Below, piece by piece: positions 1 through 8,335 of a stretch of 36,658 nucleotides of DNA. The notes below the pieces were generated by a model that did no database searches, had not been told where the DNA came from, and saw nothing but the letters and a program-made list of their open reading frames with translations. The position numbers were made by a program, and so were the translations under genes. Source of the stretch: Allofournierella massiliensis (lineage in GTDB: Bacteria > Bacillota > Clostridia > Oscillospirales > Ruminococcaceae); the NCBI RefSeq assembly GCF_004345265.1, contig NZ_SLUM01000033.1, forward strand, positions 1 to 36,658, in the 5' to 3' direction. The first letter of the stretch is position 1, and each line of letters begins with the position of its first letter.

Positions 1-15
1 GTTTCAGACTACAAC

Positions 16-63
16 AAAAAATGAGATAGGCAACCCTTTCGGGGAAGTCTATCTCATTTTTTT
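16..63. terminator. Bidirectional intrinsic terminator
   Basis: AAAAAATGAGATAG at 16-29 is repeated in inverse at 49-62, with a CCC/GGG inner stem in the loop and runs of A and T on the two outer sides. It can terminate transcription on both strands. On the minus strand it lies 66 bp past the guanylate kinase stop; on the plus strand it would serve a gene ending before the window. Confidence 0.85.
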
Positions 64-128
64 CATTTTAGGCTATTTTGCAACAGCCCCTTTTGTTTGC
101 TTTATTTCAGGGAAAAACTGTTTGGTGA

Positions 129-821
129 TCAGTCCCGATGGATGGACAGAATCTCATCCGCCAGGTCGGACTGAGGCGTCAGCTCGCTTTCAATGTAGCT
201 TTCCAGGAAGGTGCGCATGCTGTTGCGGCTGTAGCGGTTGCCATGGATGATCTGGCCCAGGCGGCGAACGGTCTTTTCCACGGTATCGTTGATCAGAATG
301 TAATCATACTGACCGGCGCACAGAACCTCTTCCTGCGCAGTTTCCAGCTCATTGCGGATCTTTTCCTCAGTCTTGGTGGAATCTGCCCGCAGGCGGCGCT
401 CCAGCTCCTCCCAGGAGGGGGGCATGATGAAGATCAGGGTGGCGTCCGGGCAGAGGGTGCGGATCTTGGTGGCGCCCACCACGTCCACGTCCAGAATCAC
501 ATTGCGGCCGGCCCGGCGCAGCTTTTCCACCGCGTTCTTGGGGGTGCCGTAACCGTTCTGGCCCCGGTATACATACTCCAGCAGCTGCTGGGAACGGATC
601 AGCTGTTCGAATTCCTGATGGGTTACGAAGTAATGATCCTCACCATCTTCCTCATCCGCCCGGGGGGGACGGGTGGTCACGGAAACACATTTGCAGGCAT
701 TGGGATGCTCTGCGATGTAGTTGGTGATGACGGTGCTCTTGCCTACGCCGCTGGGGCCGGAAATGATAACCAGCTGGCCATATTCTGCGATTTTATCAAA
801 ATAAGATTTCTCAACGCTCAT
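129..821 (-). CDS. gmk: Guanylate kinase
   Basis: Phosphorylates GMP to GDP with ATP in the cytoplasm, for purine nucleotide supply. The 230-residue product has the P-loop GPSGVGKS at residues 22-29, followed by the GMP-binding stretch TTRPPRADEEDGEDHYFVT and a lid-like LERRLRADSTKTEEKI segment, all in family order. The length is slightly above the usual ~205 because of a short N-terminal lead. I start it at the ATG at 821: AGGTGG lies 12 bases upstream. An in-frame TTG at 845 has no better ribosome site. It has its own promoter (873-901) and is the last of three co-oriented minus-strand genes. Family assignment is certain; the start is probable. Confidence 0.96.
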   Translation of the reverse strand: MSVEKSYFDKIAEYGQLVIISGPSGVGKSTVITNYIAEHPNACKCVSVTTRPPRADEEDGEDHYFVTHQEFEQLIRSQQLLEYVYRGQNGYGTPKNAVEKLRRAGRNVILDVDVVGATKIRTLCPDATLIFIMPPSWEELERRLRADSTKTEEKIRNELETAQEEVLCAGQYDYILINDTVEKTVRRLGQIIHGNRYSRNSMRTFLESYIESELTPQSDLADEILSIHRD

Positions 822-872
822 AAATGAAAGCAACCACCTTTCCAAATAATGTGCGGGGGACCTGTTACCTTC

Positions 873-901
873 ATTATGGTACCTTTTGTGTTAAAAGTCA
901 A
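873..901 (-). promoter_or_regulatory. Sigma-A-type promoter of gmk
   Basis: On the minus strand TTGACT (901-896) is followed after exactly 17 bases by CATAAT (878-873), about 50 bp upstream of the gmk ATG. The surrounding 890-960 stretch is AT-rich, unlike the genes around it. Confidence 0.75.
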
Positions 902-968
902 TAAAAATAAAACAAAACATTGAAAAGTTTTCGATATCTTATACAACAACCTGTTTTAGTTAATCAAT

Positions 969-1439
969 TCACAACTCCAGAGCCTGTCCATTCAGCACTG
1001 CACCGGCAAGCCGGTCGCCCTGATAGCTGAGCTTGAGCAGGAAAAAGGGCTCTTCCCGGGCCAGCAGCTCCAGAAAAATCCGGTCGCCCTCCCACAGGTT
1101 CAGCGCGGGCACCTGCGCTTTCTTTATCCAGGCAAGCTCTCCTTCGTTACAATCGATGAGCCGGCCTTCGAAGCCGTCCGCGGTGAACAGGTGCATGTAT
1201 TCGGTGGGCCACTCGTCGGACACAAAGGTCACGATGCCCCGGCAGCGCCAATGGGTGAGGGTCAGGCCGGTTTCCTCCCGTACCTCCCGCACAAGGCATT
1301 CGTCCGGGCTTTCGCCATCCTCAAATTTGCCGCCAACGCCGATCCACTTGCCGGCGTTGGGATCCTGATGTTTCTTTACCCGGTGGAGCATCAGGTAGCT
1401 GTCGTCCTGTTCGATGTAGCAGAGAGTGGTGTTTTTCAT
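969..1439 (-). CDS. Nudix hydrolase, 8-oxo-dGTP diphosphatase-like (MutT family)
   Basis: A 156-residue Nudix protein, probably cleaving oxidised or non-canonical nucleoside triphosphates to monophosphates. The Nudix box G(5)E(7)REVREETGL is complete, starting at the glycine of GKFEDGE near residue 38. The preceding HRVKKHQDPNAGKWIGVGG is typical of Firmicute proteins annotated as 8-oxo-dGTP diphosphatase. AAGGAGAA lies 5 bases before the ATG. It sits 41 bp downstream of the ComM-like gene on the same strand, so the two may be co-transcribed. Substrate cannot be told from sequence; the hydrolase family is certain. Confidence 0.92.
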   Translation of the reverse strand: MKNTTLCYIEQDDSYLMLHRVKKHQDPNAGKWIGVGGKFEDGESPDECLVREVREETGLTLTHWRCRGIVTFVSDEWPTEYMHLFTADGFEGRLIDCNEGELAWIKKAQVPALNLWEGDRIFLELLAREEPFFLLKLSYQGDRLAGAVLNGQALEL

Positions 1440-1480
1440 ACGTTCTCCTTCTTTCGCCGGAAGCTTTCGGCGTGCCAGCT

Positions 1481-3010
1481 TTATCTGTCGTACCAGTATT
1501 TCCGATCCAGACTGCGGTATTGCAGCGCCTCGGCCACATGTACTGCCCCAATAGTTTTGCTGCCCGCAAGATCCGCAATGGTGCGGCTTACTTTTAAAAT
1601 GCGGTCGTGCGCCCGGGCGGAAAGCCCCAGCCGGTCAAAGGCGGCCCGCAGGGTGGCAGCGGCCGCGTCGTCCAACCGGCACACCTGACGCAGGGCCCGG
1701 CTGGGCAGATGGGCGTTGCACAGAACACCGGTGGTTTCAAAGCGGCTTTGCTGGATGGCCCGGGCGGCAAGCACCCGTTCCAGAATGGCGGCGCTGCACT
1801 CGCCTGGCTCCTCGGCGCTCAGCTCATCGTAGGCCACGGGGCTTACGTCCACATGCAGATCAATCCGGTCCAGCAGCGGGCCGGAAATCCGCTGGCGGTA
1901 CCGCTCCACTGCACTGGGCGGGCAGGTGCAGGGCCGGGTGGGATGGCCGAAATAGCCACATTTGCAGGGATTCATGGCGGCAATCAATACAAAGCGGCTG
2001 GGGTAGGTGGCACTGCCGGAGGCCCGGCTTATGGTAACCACGCCGTCCTCCAGCGGCTGGCGCAGCACCTCCAGCGCATCCCGCTGGAATTCCGGCAGTT
2101 CATCCAGAAACAGCACCCCGTTATGGGCGAGGCTCACCTCGCCGGGGCGGATCTGGGCTCCGCCGCCTGCCAGAGCCGGGGCGCTCACGCTGTGGTGAGG
2201 GCTGCGGAAGGGTCGCTGGGTCAAAAGACCGCTGCCCCCGGGCAGCAGCCCGGCCACCGAATAGATCTTGGTGCACTCCACTGCCTCCGGCCGGGTGAGG
2301 GGAGGCAGGATGCCCGGCATACGGCGGGCCAGCATGGATTTGCCGGTGCCCGGCGGGCCGATGAGCAGCACGTTGTGCCCGCCTGCGGCTGCAATTTCCA
2401 GTGCGCGCCGGGCCATCAGCTGGCCGCGCACGTCGGAAAAATCCAGACCTTCGGTATGCGTCTGCCCCAGAAAAGGCGGGCAGTCCGCGGCGGTCAGCTG
2501 TGCTTCGCCCCGCAGATGATCCGCCACCTGCCGGGCGGTGTGGGCCCCGTAAACGGTTACTCCTTCAGCGGTGGCGGCTTCTGCTGCGTTTTCGGCGGGA
2601 ACGAACAGCTCGGTCACGCCGCATTCCGCCGCCGCCAGCGCCATGGGCAGAATGCCCTGCACCGGCCGCAGCATGCCGTCCAGCGAGAGTTCGCCGATAA
2701 AGGCCTGATGGGTCCCGGGGGCAGGCAGCTGCCCGGCGGCACACAGGAGAGCAAGAAATACCGGCAGATCGTAAAGGGGGCCGGTCTTGCGCACGTCCGC
2801 CGGGGCCAGATTCACGGTGATCCGGCTGGTAGGCCAGGCAAACCCCAGATTCTTTACCGCGCTGCGCACCCGGTCCGCCGCTTCCTTGACCGCACTGTCC
2901 GGCAGGCCCACGATGGAAAGCTGGGGCAGCCCGCCGCTGATATCCGCTTCCGCTGTGACGGCAAAGCCTGCCAGGCCCCGCACGCCAAAGCTGTTCACTT
3001 TTGCAAACAT
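1481..3010 (-). CDS. comM: YifB/ComM family Mg-chelatase-like AAA+ ATPase
   Basis: A 509-residue protein of the ComM family. In Gram-negative bacteria ComM is a hexameric helicase that promotes branch migration during natural transformation; the role in clostridia is not established. Order of domains: an N-terminal ChlI/Lon-protease-like fold (about 1-190, VNLAPADVRKTGPLYDLPV), then the AAA+ core with Walker A GPPGTGKS near residue 219, Walker B LFLDELPEF, a cysteine-bearing MNPCKCGYFGHP loop, and the C-terminal sensor region RILKVSRTIADLAGS. Length is normal for the family. GGAGCG precedes the ATG. It is the first gene of the minus-strand run and has a promoter at 3051-3079. Confidence 0.95.
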   Translation of the reverse strand: MFAKVNSFGVRGLAGFAVTAEADISGGLPQLSIVGLPDSAVKEAADRVRSAVKNLGFAWPTSRITVNLAPADVRKTGPLYDLPVFLALLCAAGQLPAPGTHQAFIGELSLDGMLRPVQGILPMALAAAECGVTELFVPAENAAEAATAEGVTVYGAHTARQVADHLRGEAQLTAADCPPFLGQTHTEGLDFSDVRGQLMARRALEIAAAGGHNVLLIGPPGTGKSMLARRMPGILPPLTRPEAVECTKIYSVAGLLPGGSGLLTQRPFRSPHHSVSAPALAGGGAQIRPGEVSLAHNGVLFLDELPEFQRDALEVLRQPLEDGVVTISRASGSATYPSRFVLIAAMNPCKCGYFGHPTRPCTCPPSAVERYRQRISGPLLDRIDLHVDVSPVAYDELSAEEPGECSAAILERVLAARAIQQSRFETTGVLCNAHLPSRALRQVCRLDDAAAATLRAAFDRLGLSARAHDRILKVSRTIADLAGSKTIGAVHVAEALQYRSLDRKYWYDR

Positions 3011-3050
3011 GCCACACGCTCCATTTTTTCAAAATTTTCAGTTCCTTTCT

Positions 3051-3079
3051 AGTATACTTCCAGCAGGAGAAATGCACAA
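3051..3079 (-). promoter_or_regulatory. Promoter of the comM-nudix run
   Basis: Minus-strand TTGTGC (3079-3074), 17-base spacer, TATACT (3056-3051), 40 bp before the comM ATG. The -10 box is strong and the -35 box moderate. It is divergent from the phosphoglucomutase promoter at 3154-3182. Confidence 0.6.
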
Positions 3080-3153
3080 GGCACAGCTTCTGTGAAGAAT
3101 GCAGCATTTTAAAGTGCTGAACTTGTTCTCTTTCACAAAAAGAAACGGTTCGA

Positions 3154-3182
3154 TTGACATTTCGAACAGACTCTATTAGAAT
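3154..3182 (+). promoter_or_regulatory. Near-consensus promoter of the phosphoglucomutase gene
   Basis: TTGACA (3154-3159), exactly 17 bases, then TAGAAT (3177-3182). The predicted transcript start leaves a leader of about 50 bases before the ATG at 3242. Confidence 0.85.
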
Positions 3183-3241
3183 AATGTTGATAGATACTTT
3201 GTACAAAAGGTGTCGAAATAAACAAAAAGCAGGTGTGTGCA

Positions 3242-4954
3242 ATGTATAAAAATGAGTACGAGCGCTGGCTGGCGTTCGATCTGGATGACCCGGATCTGAA
3301 GCCCGAGCTGGAAAGCGTAAAGGATGACGACGAGGCCATTAAGGACCGGTTCGCCGTGTCGCTGAAGTTCGGTACCGCCGGTTTGCGCGGCGTGATCGGC
3401 GCGGGCACCAACCGGATGAATGTGTATGTGGTTCGTCAGGCCACCCAGGGCCTGGCCAACTGGGTCAAGACCCAGGGCGGCACCCAGACTGTGGCCATCA
3501 GCTACGACAGCCGCATCAAGAGCGATGTGTTTGCGAAAGCTGCTGCCGAGGTGCTGGCCGCCAACGGCGTAAAGGTACGCATCTATAAGGCTCTGATGCC
3601 TGTTCCCGCACTCAGCTTTGCCACCCGTTATTATAACTGCAATGCGGGCATCATGGTTACCGCCAGTCACAACCCTGCCAAATACAACGGTTACAAGGCT
3701 TATGGCCCGGACGGCTGCCAGATGACCGACGAGGCTGCCGATGTGGTCTACGCCGAGATTCAGAAGACCGACGTGCTCAGCGGCGCCAGGACCATGTCCT
3801 TTGAAGAGGGCATGGCCGCCGGCTTGATCGAGTATGTGGGCGAGGATTGCTACGAGGCCCTGTATCAGGCCATCGAGAGCCGCAGCGTGCGCCCCGGCCT
3901 GTGCAAGACTGCCGGCCTGAAGCTGGTTTACAGCCCGCTGAACGGCAGCGGCCTGGTTCCGGTGACCCGCGTTCTGGGCGACATCGGCATCACCGATATC
4001 ACCATCGTGCCCGAGCAGAAGGACCCGGACGGCAACTTCCCCACCTGCCCCTATCCCAACCCGGAGATCTTCGAGGCGCTGCGCCTGGGTCTGGAGCTGG
4101 CCGAGAAGTCCGGCGCGGACCTGATGCTGGCCACCGACCCGGACGCCGACCGCGTGGGCATCGCCGTGCGCTGCAAGGACGGCAGCTATGAGCTGCTGAG
4201 TGGCAACGAGGTGGGTGTTCTGCTGCTGGACTACATCTGCAAGGCCCGCATCGAGAACGGCACCATGCCCAAGGATCCCGTTATGGTCAAGAGCATCGTG
4301 TCCACCCCGCTGGCGGACGTGGTTGCCGCCCATTACGGCGTGGAGTGCCGCAACGTGCTCACCGGCTTCAAGTGGATCGGCGACCAGATTGCCCGCCTGG
4401 AAGCCGCCGGTCAGGTGGAGCGGTTCATCTTCGGCTTCGAGGAGAGCTACGGCTATCTGTCAGGCAGCTATGTGCGCGATAAGGACGCCGTTATCGGCAG
4501 CATGCTGATCTGCGAGATGGCTGCCTACTACCGCAGCATCGGTTCCTCCATCAAGGAAGAGCTGGACCGCATCTATGCGGAATACGGCCGCTACCTGAAC
4601 AAGGTGGACAGCTACGAGTTCCCCGGCCTGTCCGGCATGGACAAGATGGCCGGCATCATGCAGAAGCTGCGTCAGGAGCCCCCGACGGAGTTTGCCGGCT
4701 ACAAGGTGGTCACCGTGTCCGACTACCAGGCCCGCACCCGCACTGAGCTGGCCACCGGCAAGACCGAGGCCATCGACCTGCCCGCAGCCAATGTGCTGAT
4801 CTACGCGCTGGAAGGCGGCGCCACCGTGGTGGTTCGTCCCTCCGGCACCGAGCCCAAGATCAAGACCTATTTCACCACTCTGGGCAAGAATGTGGAAGAG
4901 GCCCAGGCCCAGAAGGATGCCCTGGCCGCCGCCCTCAAGCCCATCCTGGCCTGA
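3242..4954 (+). CDS. pgcA: Phospho-sugar mutase (phosphoglucomutase/phosphomannomutase, PgcA type)
   Basis: Interconverts hexose 1- and 6-phosphates, feeding glycogen, UDP-glucose and cell-envelope sugars. The 570-residue alpha-D-phosphohexomutase has the four expected sites in order: the phosphoserine loop TASHNP (Ser142), the metal loop DPDADR, the sugar-specificity loop FEESYG and the C-terminal phosphate loop RPSGTEPKIK. Length matches the long Firmicute type rather than the ~450-residue GlmM/ManB type. I use ATG 3242, which has AGG 8 bases upstream; an in-frame GTG at 3233 would overlap that site. The gene is monocistronic between a strong promoter and a strong terminator. Sugar preference is inferred from family. 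Confidence 0.94.
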   Translation: MYKNEYERWLAFDLDDPDLKPELESVKDDDEAIKDRFAVSLKFGTAGLRGVIGAGTNRMNVYVVRQATQGLANWVKTQGGTQTVAISYDSRIKSDVFAKAAAEVLAANGVKVRIYKALMPVPALSFATRYYNCNAGIMVTASHNPAKYNGYKAYGPDGCQMTDEAADVVYAEIQKTDVLSGARTMSFEEGMAAGLIEYVGEDCYEALYQAIESRSVRPGLCKTAGLKLVYSPLNGSGLVPVTRVLGDIGITDITIVPEQKDPDGNFPTCPYPNPEIFEALRLGLELAEKSGADLMLATDPDADRVGIAVRCKDGSYELLSGNEVGVLLLDYICKARIENGTMPKDPVMVKSIVSTPLADVVAAHYGVECRNVLTGFKWIGDQIARLEAAGQVERFIFGFEESYGYLSGSYVRDKDAVIGSMLICEMAAYYRSIGSSIKEELDRIYAEYGRYLNKVDSYEFPGLSGMDKMAGIMQKLRQEPPTEFAGYKVVTVSDYQARTRTELATGKTEAIDLPAANVLIYALEGGATVVVRPSGTEPKIKTYFTTLGKNVEEAQAQKDALAAALKPILA

Positions 4955-4992
4955 GTTCAAAGGTAGCCGTGAACGGCTGTAAAACAAGATAG

Positions 4993-5027
4993 AAAAATCC
5001 CCGGGGAGCGCTCCCCGGGGATTTTTT
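4993..5027. terminator. Perfect bidirectional intrinsic terminator
   Basis: A 17-bp perfect inverted repeat (AAAAATCCCCGGGGAGC and its complement) with A and T tracts on either side, lying between the converging phosphoglucomutase gene and asnB. It can stop transcription from both. Confidence 0.95.
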
Positions 5028-5049
5028 GTTTGATTGAAATGGAAAACAA

Positions 5050-6903
5050 TCAGCGCAGCACGAAGAACTGCTCATACCACAGAATGAAGCTGTAGAAGCT
5101 CCAGATCTGGGTCATGCCGCCGTTCTTGCCGCTCTTGTGCTCGTCCAGCAGGCGCAGCAGCTCGGGTACATTGAAGAACTTTTCGGCCACCTCGCCCTCG
5201 AACTTCTCACGCACCATGGCATAGTATTTATCCTGCCGCAGCCAGTCGTTCAGCGGCACCGGGAAGCCCAGCTTCTTGCGCTTGGCCACGCTCTCCGGCA
5301 GCTGCTTGAGGGCTGCACGGCGCAGCGCGATCTTGGTCTCGGTCTTGCTGGACCGGTATTGGGCGGGAATGGAGAGCGCCAGCTCCAGCATCTCCTTGTC
5401 CAGGAAGGGCACCCGCAGCTCCAGGCTGTTGGCCATGCTCATTCGGTCGGCCTTCAGCAGAATGTCGTAGAGCATCCAGGTGTGGATGTCCACCCACTGC
5501 AGCTGGGTGGGCTCATCCAGACCGGCCGAAGCGTCAAAGTAGGGCTTGAAGAACTCCTCGGGGGTCTTTTTGTGGTACTGCTTTTTCAGATATTTGTCCC
5601 GCTCGGCGGGGGTGGCGAACACATAGTTCGCACGCATGCACCGCTGCCAGGGCTCCTTTGCGCCACGCATCAAAAAGTTCCTGCCCTTGAAGTCCGGCAG
5701 AACACCGGCCACCGCGCCCGCGGCCTTGCGCAGAAAACGGGGGGTCTTGTGTTCGTACTCCTCAAAGTGATGGGCCGCGCAATACAGCGGATAGCCGCCG
5801 AACAGCTCGTCGGCGCCCTCGCCGGACAGCACCACCTTCACATAACGGGCGGCGTTTTTGGTCAGGAAATACAGCGGCACCTCGCTGGGGTTGGGCATGG
5901 GCTCATCCAGATACCACTGGATGGTCTTGTTGGCCTCGAAGAACTCGTCGGCGCTCACCTTGTTGGCGATGCTGGGCACGCCGATCTCCTTGCTGAAGGC
6001 CTGGGCATAGGGCAGCTCGGAGTACTTTTCCTCCTCATAGCCTACGCTGAAGCTCTTTACCTTGGGGGTGCCCTTGGCCACTTCATTCACCACAAAGCTG
6101 GAATCCACGCCGGAGGAGAGGAAGCAGCCCACCTCCACGTCCGCAATCTGGTGAACCTTCACGCTCTCGGCAAAGGTTTCGGTGATGGCCTTTTCCCAGT
6201 CCTCCATGCTCTTGGACTCGTCCACATGGTAGCGGATGTCGTAATACCGCTCCACCTTCAGTTCGCCCTTTTTCCAGGTGAACATGTGAGCGCCGGGCAG
6301 CTTGTACACGCCCTTGAACATGGTTTCCTCGTTGGGAATGTATTCGATGGAAAGATACTCCGGCAGCCGCTCCTCGTTCAGCTCCTTCTTGAAGCCGGGA
6401 TGGGGCAGAAAGCCCTTGATCTCGCTGCCGAAAATAAAGTGGCCGCCTTCATTGTAATAATAATAGGGCTTGATGCCGAAGATATCCCGTGCGCCGAACA
6501 GGGTTTCGTTCTTTTTGTCCCACAGGATAAAGGCGAACATACCCCGCAGCTTGGCGGGCAGGCCGCTGCCCCATTCCTCGTAGCCGTGGATCAGAACCTC
6601 GGTGTCGGAATGGGTGGCAAAGGTATGCCCGGCGGCTTCCAGCTGGGCACGCAGCTCCATGAAGTTGTAGATCTCGCCGTTGAACACGATGACGACGCTG
6701 CCGTCCTCGTTGAACATGGGCTGGCTGCCGCCCTCCAGGTCGATGATGGACAGCCGCCGATGCCCCAGAGCCACCTGCTCGTCCACATAAAAGCCCTCGC
6801 CATCCGGCCCGCGGTGGGCGATCAGGTCTGCCATCTGCTTGATGGTCTGTTTCGCCTGTTCGGCGTCATGCTTTGCACTGGCAAAGCCCACAAATCCGCA
6901 CAT
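5050..6903 (-). CDS. asnB: Asparagine synthase-type glutamine amidotransferase (first copy)
   Basis: A 617-residue class II amidotransferase/ATP-pyrophosphatase. Known family members make asparagine from aspartate, or amidate a free carboxylate in peptidoglycan precursors (D-Asp or meso-DAP). The N-terminal nucleophile Cys2 is present (MCGFVGF), followed by the glutaminase region (HRGPDGEG, FNGEIYN, SDTEVL) and the synthetase domain with the PP-loop SSGVDSS near residue 260 and SGEGADELFGGY. GGAAGG precedes the ATG. It lies 21 bp downstream of the ATP-grasp gene on the same strand, so the two form an operon. A second copy (8336-10168) is encoded divergently. Pairing with an ATP-grasp ligase suggests cell-wall amidation, but plain asparagine synthesis is equally compatible with the sequence. 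Confidence 0.93.
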   Translation of the reverse strand: MCGFVGFASAKHDAEQAKQTIKQMADLIAHRGPDGEGFYVDEQVALGHRRLSIIDLEGGSQPMFNEDGSVVIVFNGEIYNFMELRAQLEAAGHTFATHSDTEVLIHGYEEWGSGLPAKLRGMFAFILWDKKNETLFGARDIFGIKPYYYYNEGGHFIFGSEIKGFLPHPGFKKELNEERLPEYLSIEYIPNEETMFKGVYKLPGAHMFTWKKGELKVERYYDIRYHVDESKSMEDWEKAITETFAESVKVHQIADVEVGCFLSSGVDSSFVVNEVAKGTPKVKSFSVGYEEEKYSELPYAQAFSKEIGVPSIANKVSADEFFEANKTIQWYLDEPMPNPSEVPLYFLTKNAARYVKVVLSGEGADELFGGYPLYCAAHHFEEYEHKTPRFLRKAAGAVAGVLPDFKGRNFLMRGAKEPWQRCMRANYVFATPAERDKYLKKQYHKKTPEEFFKPYFDASAGLDEPTQLQWVDIHTWMLYDILLKADRMSMANSLELRVPFLDKEMLELALSIPAQYRSSKTETKIALRRAALKQLPESVAKRKKLGFPVPLNDWLRQDKYYAMVREKFEGEVAEKFFNVPELLRLLDEHKSGKNGGMTQIWSFYSFILWYEQFFVLR

Positions 6904-6924
6904 AGTGCCTTCCTTTCCGCCCGG

Positions 6925-8202
6925 TCAGTCACGCAGGCTCTTGTTGCCGAAATAGCGTTTGTATTTGCGGTAATTGTTCAGCTGGTTCTTGGCGTACCAG
7001 ATGGCCCGCTTGAGGGTAAAGTCCTCCTTGCAGAACAGCTGGTGGCTTACCTTGCCCTCCTTCATCAGCTTGCGCACCTCGGCCAGCAGCTTCTGGTCCT
7101 TCAGGTACTTCCTGATGATGCCGACGGGGGCGATCATCCACAGATGCCGGGTGTCGGCGATGGTCAGGCCCTGGGGCTTGTTCTCCACCACGTCCTCCAC
7201 CAGCCACTTGGCCAGGTTGTAGCCGCTGGCGGTCACAAAGAAGCTGGACCGGCCCTGACGGGGGTTCATCTCGAACAGCTTGTACTGGCCATCGCGGGAA
7301 TCGTACTTCATGTCGAAGTTGGAGAAGCCCTCCCAGCCCACGTCCTCCAGGAAGGCCTTCATCCGGCCCATCAGCTCCTCGTCTTTAATGGACATGATGG
7401 CCGCGTAGTTGCCGATGCCCTCGGGAGTCTGTTCCTCCAGCAGGGGGCGGCCCAGCGCCATCAGGTGAACCTTATGATCCCGGCCGGAGTAGCAGTTCAG
7501 CACCCGCATGCAGTTGTCGTCGCCGGGAATGTATTCCTGCAGCACCAGATTGTCCTGATAGCTGGAGGAGTAGATGGCCGCGCAGATGGCCTCGTATTCC
7601 TCCCGGTTGTAGGCCACGAACACCTTCTTTTTGTGGGGGAAACGGCAGTTCCAGTAGGCCACGCTGTTGCTGGCCTTGATGATGCAGGGGAACTCGAAGG
7701 GAATCTCCACGGTTTTCCAGTTCTGGTTGGTGCAGCCGAAGGTCTTGGGGTAGGCAAGGCCGTGGGCCTCGCAGGCCTTGTAGAAATACTCCTTGGTATC
7801 CAGCTGCTCCACCAGTTCGGGGGTGGGGCAGGCGAACCTGTAAAGGCCCTCCAGCGCGGAGCGGTTGCGGGCCATCAGGCCGGTGTAGTTGTCGCCGCAG
7901 CTCACCAGCACCAGCGTACGGCCGGTGTGGGCGGCGGCAAAGTCCTGCAGAGTCTTGACGAACACCGCGTCATCCTCCAGATTGAGCTCCACCACGGCCA
8001 TCTTCACCAGCTTGGAATTGGCGGTGGCGGCCAGCGCACCCTTGCCGATGGCAAGGCTGGTCACACCGTATTCCATATAGAAGCTGCGGGCCATGCCGTA
8101 AACGTTGGCGTCGCTGCCCAGCAGCACGGGAAGGATCTGTTCCATAGGTTTTTGTTTCACCTGAACTTTCCAAATTTTTTTCATCTTATCAGTATTGCTC
8201 AT
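6925..8202 (-). CDS. ATP-grasp carboxylate-amine ligase, D-aspartate ligase-like
   Basis: A 425-residue ATP-grasp protein. The start LLGSDANVYGMARSFY and the ATP-grasp core (CIIKASNS, LQEYIPGDD, then FEMNPRQGRSS with the Mg-binding E and N) resemble the D-aspartate ligase group, which in Enterococcus faecium adds D-Asp to the stem peptide of peptidoglycan precursors. In that and related organisms an AsnB-like enzyme then amidates the residue. Here asnB follows after 21 bp, which supports the same pathway by inference. Start: ATG 8202 has AGAAGGG just upstream, but a promoter at 8213-8242 would leave almost no leader; ATG 8184 or ATG 8145 (just before the conserved LLGSD) are alternatives. Other acceptor substrates cannot be excluded. 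Confidence 0.8.
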   Translation of the reverse strand: MSNTDKMKKIWKVQVKQKPMEQILPVLLGSDANVYGMARSFYMEYGVTSLAIGKGALAATANSKLVKMAVVELNLEDDAVFVKTLQDFAAAHTGRTLVLVSCGDNYTGLMARNRSALEGLYRFACPTPELVEQLDTKEYFYKACEAHGLAYPKTFGCTNQNWKTVEIPFEFPCIIKASNSVAYWNCRFPHKKKVFVAYNREEYEAICAAIYSSSYQDNLVLQEYIPGDDNCMRVLNCYSGRDHKVHLMALGRPLLEEQTPEGIGNYAAIMSIKDEELMGRMKAFLEDVGWEGFSNFDMKYDSRDGQYKLFEMNPRQGRSSFFVTASGYNLAKWLVEDVVENKPQGLTIADTRHLWMIAPVGIIRKYLKDQKLLAEVRKLMKEGKVSHQLFCKEDFTLKRAIWYAKNQLNNYRKYKRYFGNKSLRD

Positions 8203-8212
8203 AAGCCCTTCT

Positions 8213-8242
8213 ATTTTACTTCTTTTCTTTATGGATTGTCAA
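8213..8242 (-). promoter_or_regulatory. Promoter of the ATP-grasp/asnB operon
   Basis: Minus-strand TTGACA (8242-8237), 18-base spacer, TAAAAT (8218-8213). The implied transcript start is near 8206, only a few bases before ATG 8202, so either the messenger is nearly leaderless or a downstream ATG is used. Confidence 0.55.
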
Positions 8243-8255
8243 ACAAAAGCAATGC

Positions 8256-8284
8256 TTTTAAACCGGCCATTGATGTAGTATAAT
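8256..8284 (+). promoter_or_regulatory. Promoter of the second asnB gene
   Basis: TTTTAA (8256-8261), 17 bases, perfect TATAAT (8279-8284), about 50 bp before the ATG at 8336. The -35 box is weak. It is back to back with the promoter of the ATP-grasp operon, within a 133-bp divergent region. Confidence 0.6.
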
Positions 8285-8335
8285 AAAAGAATAATTGGGC
8301 AACTGTGCCCGTATGAGGGAAAGGACTATCACATC

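Noticed and set aside
71-90. Minus-strand GGGGCTGTTGCAAAATAGCC, similar to the ends of IS6/IS1182-type insertion sequences
   Set aside because: No transposase or second end is present in the window, and the stretch can also be read as a small GGCT/AGCC hairpin after gmk. Evidence is too thin for an insertion sequence.
5137-8283. A plus-strand frame open for more than 1,000 codons opposite asnB and the ATP-grasp gene
   Set aside because: It is the antisense image of two well-recognised genes. GC-rich third positions keep the reverse frame open; the translation is rich in H, Q, L and G and has no family features. The same applies to long antisense frames under murE, ftsZ, nagE and ptsI.
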